64,000 nt of DNA from Xanthostigma xanthostigma (taxonomy: Eukaryota; Arthropoda; Insecta; Raphidioptera; Raphidiidae): positions 66,314,948 to 66,378,947 of the forward strand of contig OY754464.1 in the NCBI GenBank assembly GCA_963575645.1, in the 5' to 3' direction. The notes below the pieces were generated by a model, which saw only the letters and a program-made list of their open reading frames with translations, had not been told where the DNA came from and ran no database searches. Numbering within the stretch: position 1 is the first letter of the stretch; every line of letters begins with the position of its first letter. Made by a program: the position numbers and the translations under genes. This document shows, one piece after another, positions 21,475-34,600 of the stretch.

Positions 21475-22630
21475 AACAAATAAACTCAACTTATTTGCAG
21501 TAATCTTTAATTATGCCATTAATAATTATTATATTTAAGACTGATTATTGTCTAAGAATTTCTTGTAATAATATGTAATAAATAATATAAGAAAAATCCG
21601 ATGTTGTCTTTTATTACCTACTCAAAATAACTAAAAAATATATAGATACGGAAATTGCCCTACCTTAGCGGTCAGGTACAAAAGAATGAATACATATTTA
21701 ATATGTACCGAAATCCTTCACTCCAAAACTACCGAGTCTAAAATTTGGAAAAAATAGCGAATATAGGGCCCCCTCTTATAGTTTACAGGAAAACTAAAAC
21801 GAAAATCCTAAGTATTAAAGTTTTCACAAAAAACGGAATGGTACATACCCTCTCCTCGCAAGTTCTACTCGCACTTGGCCAGTTTATTATTCTCATTTGT
21901 TAGTAAAGGCACATTATTGCGTTTAAAATCGTTTAGTAAAATGCCACTTTACTACACAGTGACGTTTGGCAATTAAAATGCTTTGACCACCAGATTATAT
22001 GCGATAAAACAAATCACGTTATAATCTTTATGATCCAAATTACATACCAAATTTTATCTTCTAGAGTAAATTATTTTAATAAAACGTAAAATCAGTTTCT
22101 ATTGCGTCTAGAACCTCTCCAGTATTAATTACTTCTAACTAATATTCAAGTAAATTTTGCTCCTTTTATTAAATAAATATTGTAAAACCTGGCTTTACAA
22201 TTGTTAGGTAGGTTCTAATGTTATATTATGAATATTCCATTAACACAAAATATATTTTTAATTTAAGTTAAAAATTCTTGTTTTTAATAATCCCGAAAAA
22301 ACCATACGCCCCTGGTTAAGATAATGCTGAAGACGCTTGCGTTACAACGTTGCCTTTTTAAAGCCATCTCTTTCCAACTTATTTAAAACTGTGAAACTAT
22401 GTATGATTATAAACAAATCGTGTTTTATGAATGGGATGTTATACCTATCTCCTTATATTAAATATCTTTGTGTCAGACGTTGTATGTTCTCTGCTCTACT
22501 GTTCTGTCGTAGAAATGTGATGTAAGAGCCAGAGTTAAGAGCTCATTTGTTTCATTCCAGTTTTTGTGAGACGTGCAAATTACAAAACAAGTGTGGTCTT
22601 TTCCATTAAAATCTAGATTATTTGTTAAAA
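21475..22630. other. THAP 3' region and armi 5' region
   Basis: About 1.15 kb lie between the THAP stop and the armi ATG. The stretch at 21690-21890 is a fragment of the repeat family also seen at 16478. The remaining AT-rich sequence must hold the armi promoter and 5' UTR; no motif stands out. Confidence 0.5.
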
Positions 22631-25600
22631 ATGGGACTAATATGCAGTACAATTGGTTCCTGCTTTAAGCAATTATGTGAATATTTTCGTCCTGAACCAA
22701 CAATTAGTAGTGGAGGATATGTGACAACAAATTATTGTCAACAGGAAGAACAAAAGTACATATATTATAGTATTATTTATGTTTCACTAAGAAAAATTTT
22801 ATAACTTTTTGTTTGGCATACCTAGGAGGGTCAGTGGTAAGTTTTAAAACTGAGTTTTCAGGTCGGAGGGTACCCCGATTTGGCCATCATCTGGAAAAGA
22901 AGTGTGCAACTAGTTTTGTTTCTATAACCGTGGGCCGTGGCATCATAGATCTTTAGTGGGTGAACCGATTTTGATGCGGTTTTCTTAGGTACCTGTAGGC
23001 TGTGTGCACGAAACCTACTAGCGCCGCTTGTGGGTAATTTGAGAATTATTGAACTCACTTTTTATGGAAATCGCGACATGTTTCTATGGTGATAAGTCAA
23101 AAACTTTAGTTGGCCATGGTGTGTCAAAAAAAAAAATGTAATAAGAAAAACTGATGTTAATTTGTTTACACTGACAGCGGAACGTCAAATTAGGGCGCCA
23201 ATGGTTTTTATTTTACTTAAATCGCCATCAGCACAACACGCTTGAACACAACAAGCATTTCCAGATCGCTTAGTTTTTCTGTGTTCTTTGTAATTAAAAA
23301 ACTTCATAGAATTATAACTATTTTTACTTTTAATACTCACTGACATACGGAAATTTTGAGTTTGAAATTTCCTCTAGTGTTCACCACAAACGCTCGCATC
23401 GAAAAATTTGTAACTCCGCCTCTTTGCACGTAGCCCATATGGTAAAACATTTTTGCGGGAAAGTTACAGAATACAAAAAAGCGTACAATATACAAAAAAA
23501 AAGCTAATAAAAGACAAAAAAAATCAATATATAATGATAAAAAAGTGCTCTCATTTATAACAAATAGATGGACTACACATATATATATTAACATGTATCA
23601 TGTTTTAGCCCTGGGGTACTAAATTTTTTTGAGAGTCAATTTTGAGCGTCAATTTTTTGAGAGTCAATTTTGAGCGTCATTTGAGAGTCAATTTTGAGCG
23701 TCATTTGAGAGTCAATTTTGAGCGTCAATTTTTTGAGAGTCAATTTTGAGCGTCAATTTTTTCCGCGCAGAAAAAAAAAACAAGTTTATAGAATTTCGAA
23801 TCAATATCGAGGAGAAAACATGATACATGGTTGAAATTTTTGGTTCTAGAACAGAAATCTTTTTGTTGATATTTTTTTTGGTAATTAAATATTTCCGTAA
23901 CGTTGGTGGATTAAAATTACAGCAATGCCTCAAAATAGATACGTAAAGCAATGTTTTGAAAGAAAAAGAGTTCACTGAAAATCAAAATACTTATAACAGT
24001 TAAATACCAAAGAGAAACTGGGTTACCCAACTTAGAATGACAAAAAGTCAGTGCTGTGACATGTGGCAGGAACAAAATTATGTAAAATTAAAAAGTGCAA
24101 AGCTTTAAGCTACTGATAATAGACTCTCTCAAAAATAAATTGCCAGAAATTGATTATGAAAGAATGGAGAACTCAAACTACAGCCACATATACAAAATGA
24201 TAACAATAAACCTCGACCAGTCTGAAAAATATCTTGTAGATCTTAAGGAATTAAAGTACATACGAATAGTCAGTCAGATAAGATTAACGAATACTGATAA
24301 TATAACAATTTATTATAAAAAACATATGTAATTGACGCAATACTATGCGTAACTTAAAAGTGAACGAAAATATATTCCACTTTTTATTTGAGTGCCCGCT
24401 ATACGAGCCATACAGAAAAGTATTTCTGAAAAAACATAAAAACACAAATAACAGATGTAATTCTAATTCTCTACAAAAGACTTCTATTGGTTAGTGCTCC
24501 AGAAACAGTAAAAAATACTTTTTTGTATGTCATGAATGCATTAAAGTTATGATGAAGGAAGGTTTTGGTTGAGGATCATAAAATAAGCTTTACTAATGTT
24601 TCGCTAGTGGCCAACGTTTCGAAAAATTTATTTCATCTTCAGGGCCGCCCTCATACTGTTAGAACAATTTACCATCACTTGACCAACTTGAGGCCCTGAA
24701 GATGAAAATAAATTTTTCGAAACGTTGGCCACTAGCGAAACATTGGTAAAGCTTATTTTATGATCCTCAACCAAAACCTTCCTTCATCTTAACATTCTAT
24801 TGGATCAACACTACTTTATATTAAAGTTACGGGTATTTCATCTATGGGAATAATCTATAATGAAAAAAATATAATATGATACTTTATTTTGTATTGTTAA
24901 TCCTGTACATTCTCCCCTGTAAAAAAAATTATTTTCAAATACAGAATTATTATTATTTTCGTATCTAACGTTTTTATTATTAATGACACGTCAAAAAATT
25001 AATTACAAAAGTTGTAGAGAATTTTGTTATCTAAAAATTTGCTGTCTACACTATTTTTGTAAGATTCACGGGTACGGAGATACAGAAAAAAAACTAATAC
25101 TTCTCTTTTCAAGGTGGCGGCTAAATGGGGGAGTCCCCCGTCCCGAAAACTCAGTGTTAAGCTCACCCCTACGAATCCCAAACAAAAAAATCGCTGCCTG
25201 CCCAAAATGCAGGGTTGTTTGTTGTAATTATATTTATCGAACGGTATTAATAGTGATGTGTCGGATTACATATAAGTCAGATCCGCAGATACGGATCTAT
25301 CATTCCTCATTCCTCTAAGCTTTGAAACAATTGTTTGTTAAGGTGTGAATGTGATCATGTGATTCACGCATGATTAAAATAGTCAAGAAATATAATTATG
25401 TTTTGACCTCAAAGACGTTATTTGTTTTGTTGTAGAAATTAATAAAAACTTTTCGTCAATCATTAAATTAATTTTTTCTTCATACAATTGGTATAAATAT
25501 CCGTATTAGATGGATATGAATCTCCATCACTTGTTAATGTTGTACATGTTGAAAGTTCAACGAATTTTGCAAATTATTTCAGAAGGTTACTTATTAAAAA

Positions 25601-28600
25601 GAAAACATATTACATAGTTAATCACATGCAATAACTGCTTTTCATGCCTTGAGAACGCCGAGCCAATTGAAATTATTTTATCAACGCGGGTGTTTAATGT
25701 ATGTTCATGAATGAATTTCATTTGATTTGGCGTTTACGACGCTCGAGTGATAGGAAGGTGCCTTAATTCGTGATGAATTAATGCTTAAGGCACTGGTGAC
25801 TGGTTTGCGACCACTCATTATTATGGTCAGAGATTTATGGCCGACCAATTTTTTTATATATAGTTGACAGAATAGATTATTACATAAGTTCGCGAAGCGA
25901 TGAAACGAAAAAGCGACATGACAGAAATCAACAATTGACACATTATTTATGAGCTACACGAGTTTGGTTGGCACTGCCATCTATGGTTGAATAGGCAAAA
26001 TAGTCAAGAAGTTTCACTTCTGCCGTGTGATCTTAAGCACATATCTATGAGCACATACTCTTTTTTTTAATTTAAAATTTGATGATAAATCTGTCGATTA
26101 GAAACAAATCAGGAAATATTAATTCGAAAGTACCTCAATAGCAGTGAGATTTAAAGTATAAAAATAATAATTTGTTTAACTGTCGAGTGTCTATAATCTA
26201 CAATCTTTACTGTGTAAGGATTTATTTGAAGATAATAAATATTATAATTGATCTTTATATAAAATATAAATAAAACAATAAAATTTGTTTCAATCAAGAG
26301 AAGGTCTAAATACAATTTTGCTGTCAACAATGCAGGGTATTGTTGTTGACTCAAAAAGATCCAACAGCTTGATTTATGTTATGTAGTTTATTCTGTCAAT
26401 ATTAATATGAACGTCGTTAATTTTAGCCATTTTAGGAAACGGATACCTTCAATGTAGTAGATATAACGGAATGTATTATTTTTAGAGTTTTGTTTTATAT
26501 ACCCGAATATTCGCTCCAAAAATGTTATGTCGAGTTCTTCACAATTTTGTTAGAGATTGAAGAGGCTGAAACTCGATCCATGGCAGAAAGTTATAACATG
26601 GAATCTGTAAGTACAAAAAAAACTTTTGGGTAAACTTCTTAAATATAACGCCCCTGGTTGCTGCAACTCTAACAACGTCTCTCCCATGTAATGTAACTAT
26701 GTAAGATCTTAGGGATTCCTTCCAACTTGAGATACACGAAATATTCAAATTCTAAAAAACCAAACTGCACTGCATGAATTTTCGCAAAACCGTAGTCAGT
26801 TTAATATAACATATAAATCGAACTTCAAGGGAGACGCCAAAAAATTCGAGTTATAGAGTTTTCGACTTATGATGGATTTCGATTTAGGCGGACTTTGTAA
26901 GGAAATATTCGACTTGTAGACGTTAAGATTCATACTGACTAATTTTGAGTTGCTATGTTCGAGGAATCGAGATACAGAGGTCCAATTTATTTTTTCGAAT
27001 TATGGAGCGAAAATATGTATCGAAATGGCTTGTAGAGACTCACTGATTATTTCGACCTATAGAGGGTTGAGATTTCGAGTAATGGGGGTTTAAGGGCTTG
27101 AAGGGAAGGGAAAAAACATTTATTCGAGTTTTGGAATTTTTCGATTTAAAGAGGTTCTACTGTATCAATATTATTCGTCCATCTATGTTTGTTTGTTTTT
27201 TAAGTAAAACTTCTTTTAACATGGTAGAATAAAATTGATTAATGAGATTGAAAATGTAACAAACGTGTCGCAATGTAGGTACGTATACCATATGGCATAT
27301 ACTATAAAAACCGGCTGTACTTAGTACATTAACTAAGGATGGCGACGAGGTAGAATAGTTGTTTCATAACCTAAGGGTCATAGGTTTGATTCCGGAGGTC
27401 GGTGCCATTATTATTTTTTTTTTTGTTTTCTTTTTTACAATTTTTTACTTTTTTTAAGGTGACCATGTTGTATATTTCAGAAGACACTTTAGAACTAGAA
27501 GTGCTCGGTTTAGCCGAGAAGAGACCATCACTAATAGTGGGCGATAAAGTTATTGCTCGTATTAGCGGAGGAGTAAACGACTATGAAGGCATAATTTGTC
27601 AGACAACCAAGGATACCATTCTGATCAAGGGATTTGATAAAAGGTGAAATTGACAATCTTTATATATATAAATTACGTGTCACATGTTTGTCCGCGATGA
27701 ACTCCTAAACTACTGAACCGATTTTAAATTTGATTTGCACACCGTGTGCAATTCGACCCAACTTGAAAGATAGGATAGCTTACATTTCAATTTATAGTCG
27801 CAATATTATTTTATTGCAAATTATTTGTCTATTCCTTGACAGTCATAATTATCTGTTGACTGGATTGAGTGAATATTCAATAGATGGCGCAACGTTTCAT
27901 ATAAGCTACAATTCAATAGCATAACCACCACGTGTTGCTGAGGTTAAGGTATCGAGCACGACGGCGCAGCCGGAGTGCTCAGCTCCAAAGGATTCTAACA
28001 GATGGCGATACCTGTTGACTGGATTGAGTGAATATTCAATAGATGGCGCAACGTTTCATATAAGCTACAATTCAATAGCATAACTACCACGTGTTGCTGA
28101 GGTTAAGGTATCGAGCACGACGGCGCAGCCGGAGTGCTCGAATATATATATATTATCGCGTTAAAATAAAAACGCTTTTCGTGGAGACCAACTTTGCAAC
28201 GGTGGAAATCTACAAATTCGAGCGAAGCCGAACCGGGCCGCTAGTAATTTAATAAAAATCAGAGGAATAGGATCAGGAAATCAGTCAAAACTTCATGCTT
28301 ACTCGCGACGTTTCGGCTTTAATAAAGCTTTCCTCAGGCGTTCTGAAAATATTATTATTTACATCATCAAGGATCTTAAGGTAGTACGATCACCAAGGCA
28401 ACTTTAATTTAAATAGTTTTTTTTAAATTTCCACCGACTAGTTTTGGAAAAATCAATGAAAACATATCCATCTACCGTTTTACCATAAAGCCAATGTTAA
28501 ATATGCGTACTTTTGAAGTCATTTATTTATTTAAATAATCGGGCAACCCCCCAAAATTTTCAGAATTGGTTTAGACTTAGTTCAGCTTTATATAAAAAAA

Positions 28601-31600
28601 ATCAAGCCTTTTATTTAAAATTGCCTTGGCGCTCGTACTACCTTAAATAGTATCACGGTGAAATTGACCTTTGATACCTATACAAATATACACAACACAA
28701 GTACAACCAGTGAACATAACTTAACTCTAAAGGCCGCTGCACACGAGGCTGGTTTTGCCGCTAGAATCACTGCTGAGACTTGTGCTGGCTGGCGTGCGGG
28801 CTACGAGGTTTAAAATAACGTTACTGCGGGCTCACGTGCGAGGTCACAAGATTGATTACAAAATTAGAACTATTTTTCTTGATCGTTCGTCTGCTTGTTT
28901 TGAGCAAGAACCATTCAGGAAACAGTATCTTGTCACGTGGGCGACATAGACAAACGCCAATAAACAAACACGGCCTCATAGTGTGTATTCTGTTCAGAGA
29001 CAATAAAAGTCCACGTTTGTCAACATTCAAACTACCAGTGCGCGCACATTAAACCCCTCTATTAGCAAGCTTGTATACATGCGTCGTGAGAAGAGAACAC
29101 ATAAAAGCCATCATGAAACCCAGCGCCATAGAACGCTTGAAATGTAGCAGCCAAATCTATCAAGGAGTTCAGCGGCAAAACCAGCCTCGTGTGCAGTGAC
29201 CTTTAAAGTCTAAACTGTCAGTGTCAGTTAAGACAAAACAAAACAATATTTTGTATGTTACAGTTTAATTTGTATTATCAAATATAATCCAACAGTAAAG
29301 ATGGATGTGAAGTTCAACTTGGGACGCTTAACTTATGAAAGAATGGAAACAGCGCTTAACTTGACTGTAAAATGCGGTTTTCTTCCAGTGATTTTTCCAC
29401 GAAATGTACGGCCTACAAATCAACGTCTGTTCAATCTTAAAGAAGCAGAGTATGTAAAATAAGAATAATTTTATAGTTTACATTTTAAATAGCTCAATCA
29501 AATTATTATCACTGGCGAAATTTTTGAATGATAATAATAGGGTACTTGACTTTGCACTGATTGACTAAGTAAGTGAGAACTCGTTTTAACCGCTGTTGTT
29601 AGATTTTGTTTGTTCCTTTCATTTATTATACAGTTTTACGATGTAATACTCGATTTAGGGTAAAGTCATATACATATTAATTTGTTCTGTGAATAGTATG
29701 AAAATCGCGTTAGCACGATTTGGGTGCAATCATATGTTATGTCTTTTTTTTGTGGTAACAGTTCGTTAGTTCTGATTGGTTACTGTCATAAATAAAGACA
29801 TAGAACTTTGATAAAAAGAGATATATTGCCAGAAAAAAACGAAGATATATTTTTACGCTCTTTGTTGTCTTAGCTCACCGCACTTAAGTAAATAGACAAT
29901 GCTTGGTATAGTAATAGTAGGTATATGGGTAAAGCGCAGTATTGTTATCGGCAAATTTCGCTAGAGTGTGCAAAAAATCGAGACTGGCTCTCTATCTACA
30001 TAGAACTCGTAATTAGAGTGATAGAAAATTATGTACCTATTATTCATTTTTAGTTTTATCAATCCAAAAGTTTTCAATAACCTAAAGCAAAGAATGGCAG
30101 TTGAAAATATTATAAACAGAACATCAGGAATTGCCCCATTCATCCTATTTGGCCCACCTGGTACTGGAAAAACTATGACAATAGTAGAAACAATAGTACA
30201 GGTTAGAAATAAAAACTATTTAATGTTCTTTTTGATAATGACCAAGATCGTCATGCCGTTGTTTTAAGATGTCACAAGATAATAAAAATATTTTTATTTT
30301 TCCAAGAGAAGAATCCTAAATAATTATAGTTATGTCGCAACATAATTATAATTCGTCCTTTTTTCGTATCTCTTCCTATACCTATAATATCAACAAAATT
30401 CAAGTATAATATATACAATAGGTACCTATTAGTCATTAAAATGTAACAGTATATGGTTCATATCCAAAATCTATGTAATAACTTCATGTTGGAAGTTAAG
30501 ATTTAAGATGTTACTTTAAGTGTTTAGTGCTCGATCCTTATTTTTTTTTGACGTGATAACGTGAAACACTAGCTGCACGCACAAAAAAGTGTAACGCCGT
30601 AACGTTCCGCCTGACCCTGTGCGTGCAAGCGAGAGCGCAGTATAAGCGATAGAGAAGCACGATCGGCCCAAGTTTGACAGCTACTAAAATTTAGGTTATG
30701 TATTATTAAATATGATATTCGAGCGGAATACGTTATCACGTAAAACTATCGTCCGTAAACCGACTTTACAGACAACCAATTTTTTTAATTTTTTTTTGCT
30801 TTTAAGCATTTTTGAAAATAAAAGTGCCTAGTGCACTTATGAAAGCGTTCGATGCTTCGAGCACTTATGTTCAGTGCTTTGTCTCCAGCTCTGGTTAAAA
30901 TTATAGTGATTATTCTTTTATTTTTCAAATAAACACAAAATTCAAGTTATAACCGATCTTTGGGAATAATTTTGACTTAAAACATACAAGAGCTATTGTT
31001 CTTTTTCAGATTTTTAGAATTTGGGGAAATGTGCCCCGTTTACTGGTTTGTGCTCCATCAAACGCAGCGTGCGATATGCTCGCAAGTAAATTAAGCGATT
31101 ATTTTACACAACAAGAACTCTTGCGCCTACATTCACAGGGTATAGATTTGTAAGTATTTAAGCCTAGCCGTGCCGCATAACCAACATACACATATCAATA
31201 CATACCTGACCTGTTCAGGCATTAGAGAGCAAAATAAAAGATGACAAATTATACAAGACAGGTATAAATTTTATGTCTTGCAAATTACAAGTTGAGTTTG
31301 AAGTTACAAGTTAATGAACTTGTAACTGTACTTTTGGAGAGCAGAGCAAAAAACCGATCAAGTGCGAGTCGAACTCGCACACGAAGGGTTCCGTACCATC
31401 GTACAAGATATAACACCATATAGTGCAAGAGCTAGCTACGGAAATAGGTTTGCAATTTATAGAGCAACGAAATCCTTCTAGTTAGTATGCCATACTATCA
31501 TTATTAATTAATCCGGGCGCCTGGCAGCTGTTCAGCGGTGGGTGTGAGAGTGGATGGGCAACAAAGGGGTTGTAAAAAAATAGAGCTCTGTGTTTGGTGT

Positions 31601-34600
31601 GATATTATAGCTAATTATGTATTTAATTCGAATATAACAATGCCAGGCGTTTTAATTGGGGGAAAAGTAGTGCCAGGTGACATCCAAGGTGCGGGAAAAA
31701 GTGCCAAGTCGTAATAAATTGTTTCTCAAGATGTAATGAGAATATTGATTTTTTCAGAATTAATAACAACATTCATTTTTCCTGCGTAGTTAAGGAAAAC
31801 TAATTTTGACAAAAATCACATAAGAGTGAGAGAGAGAATTAATGTGGGCGGGGGTAGCGCAGACGTCGCGTGCAACCCAGGCGGTGCGAGTTGGAGTCAG
31901 TTGCTCTTTGTCGTCGCTTGGCGGGGTGATCGACTGAATATTCGCGCCTGTATTTTTGCACACACGATTCTGAAGGTCCACTCTAATGAAAAAGTATAAG
32001 CCCAGTCCTCTATAAATGAGACAACTTTGGCACCTTTTCCCGCACCTTGGGATGTTACCTGGCACTACTTTTCCCTCAATTAAAACGCCTGGCAATGTTA
32101 TATTCGAATTAAATACATAATTAGCTATATCACATCAAACACAGAGCTCTATAAATTGCACACCTTCAATTGATTTTACAACCCCTTTGTTGCCCATCCA
32201 CTCTCACACCCACCGCTGAACAGCTGCCAGGCGCCCGGATTAATTAATAATGATAGTATGGCACACTAACTAGAAGGATTTCGTTGCTCTATAAATTGCA
32301 AACCTATTTCCGTAGCTAGCTCTCCGTCTAATATACTTTTTATACGAATGACCAATACCAGCTTAATCGGATTTTTTTTTTAATTTACATGACGGCAATT
32401 TTGAAATTAGCCGCCTTGTTTTTTTATTCATTCTCGTGAATTTTAATAGAACTGATAAACACGTATGCCCAATATCAGCTTAATTAAAGATTTTTTTAAT
32501 TTGTAATATACTTTATTTCATTCATTTTCGTATATTATTAATAGGACTGAACACGCATCTTAATATCAACTTAATCGGAGATTTTTTTTCTAATTTGCAT
32601 GGCGGTTAAGGTCATTGTCAAATCAACCCAGCACTGTATAGATATAATGATATGTTGGTTAAAGATGAGATATGGTCTAGTGTGTGGTTGAAATATTTAA
32701 TTTAAAATAAACATTCAAATCAAATTATTCCTACCTTACAGAATTTTTGTTTTACAGAGAATCAATTCCTGCAAAAGTCCTACCATATAGTAATAGACTA
32801 AATGATGAACGTTACTGGGCTTCAGATTTGATGAAATTTAAGATTGTAATTTGCACCTTAATGATGGCTGGAAGGTAAGTTATTCACCGGTTTAAAGTTT
32901 AAAGTTGTAAAACAAAATTAGACTTAAATTTTGCGACAAAAAAGTGTAAAAGTTCCTGAAAGGCTGATATTTTAATATTTGTCATTTTTTTATCCTGGGG
33001 GAACAGAAATATCGATTTATTATTATTGATGTTAACAAGCAAAAATAATATCTTTCAGCTGTTGCTACTATTAAAAAACATTGTCCATTTTCCTAGGGGA
33101 TTTGGTCTAAATGTTTCCCACAAGTGAATTGTTTTTCACTGTTCTAGTAACGTTTGGTGAATAAAAATCACTGTCCTGGGGTTTGATTATCATATTTCAA
33201 CAGTAGTACTCTGAGCTATTGGGATTTTGTCGTTGGGGTGATACCAATCCTTCAAAAAGTAATTATATTAAAGGGAAAAAATCGCGAGCGCCGGTTACAT
33301 CGTAAAATGTGGCTGAATCATTGATGCAAGCTGTATTGATAAGGTTAACTTTGCTGCTTTCTGCATGCAAACGTCAAATTTGAAAGATAAACCGCCTGAA
33401 ATCAACGGTGTATAATCAGCTGACAGCTGTCACTATTCAATTTATTAATTTTATATCAACATTTACACTTCTATACTGACAAAAATAGGACGTCCATTAA
33501 GCTAGCAGAACAAAGTCAGCAGAACAAAATATGACATAACTAATAATTAAGTGCTAATATAATGCTAATTAAATGCCCCAATCAAAAATTTATTGCTCCG
33601 TTTTTTTAAAAAAATATCGCATGTTCTGCTAGCTTAAGATTAACTCAGCAGAGCAAATACTGATAAAACCATTAAAAACAAATCTGACCGAATGAAAATC
33701 AAGTGAAAATTAAGTGCTAATTTAATGCTCTAATCAGAAATTTATTGCTCCGTTTTTTAAAAAAATATCAAATGTTCTGCTAGCTTAAGATGAACTCAGC
33801 AGAGCAGATACTGAAAAAACCATTAAAAACAAATCTGTCCGAATGAAAATCAAGTGAAAATTAAGTGCTAATTTAATGCTCTAATCAGAAATTTATTGCT
33901 CCGTTTTTTAAAAAAATATCACATGTTCTGCTAGCTTAAGATGAACTCAGCAGAGCAGATACTGAAAAAACCATTAAAAACAAATCTGAACGAATGAAAA
34001 TCAATTGAAAAATTAAGTGCTAATTTAATGCTCTAATCAGAAATTTATTGCTCCGTTTTTTTTTTTTAAAATATCACATGTTCTGCTAGCTTAAGATGAA
34101 CTCAGCAGAGCAGATACTGAAAAAACCATTAAAAACAAATCTGACCGAATGAAAATCAATTGAAAAATTAAGTGCTAATTTAATGCTCGAATAAGAAATT
34201 TATTGCTCACTTTTTTTTTTTAAAATATCGCATGTTCTGCTAGCTTAAGATGAACTCAGCAGAGCAGATACTGATAAAACCATTAAAAACAAATCTGACC
34301 GAATGAAAATCAAGTGAAAATTAAGTTCTAATTTAATGCTCTAATAAGAAATTTATTGCTCCGTTTTTTAAAAAAATATCAAATGTTCTGCTAGCTTAAG
34401 ATGAACTCAGCAGAGCAGATACTGAAAAAACCATTAAAAACAAATCTGAACGAATGAAAATCAATTGAAAAATTAAGTGCTAATTTAATGCTCTAATCAG
34501 AAATTTATTGCTCCGTTTTTTTAAAAAATATCGCATGTTCTGCTAGCTTAAGATGAACTCAGCAGAGCAGATACTGATAAAACCATTAAAAACAAATCTG

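Noticed and set aside
22065..22089. Extra terminal THAP exon (R-VNYFNKT-stop)
   Set aside because: The acceptor is good and the phase fits, but an eight-codon exon is weak evidence and an in-frame stop already follows the domain at 21472.
24983..25318. 111-codon plus-strand frame
   Set aside because: Low similarity to anything, no matching splice phase for armi, and the sequence looks like decayed repeat.
26554..26606. A short armi exon starting at TTTGTTAG
   Set aside because: The frame is open further upstream to TTTTTAG at 26485. The longer exon matches the phase of exon 1 and adds a segment (LQKCYVEFFTILLEIEE) that fits the MOV10L1 family.
27481..27643. Exon 3 of armi starting at the TATTTCAG acceptor
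   Set aside because: It leaves the wrong phase with the preceding exon. Starting at 27459 (TTTTTTTAAG|GTG) closes the frame and restores the residues before LELEVLGLAEK.
28755..29052. Open frames on both strands around 28.8-29.0 kb, and the like at 54850-55152
   Set aside because: They lie entirely in copies of MITE family A and differ between copies in frame and stops.
30549..30785. Possible promoter or insulator from the repeated GTGATAACG words
   Set aside because: The same sequence occurs as three dispersed copies with inverted ends, so it is a transposable element.
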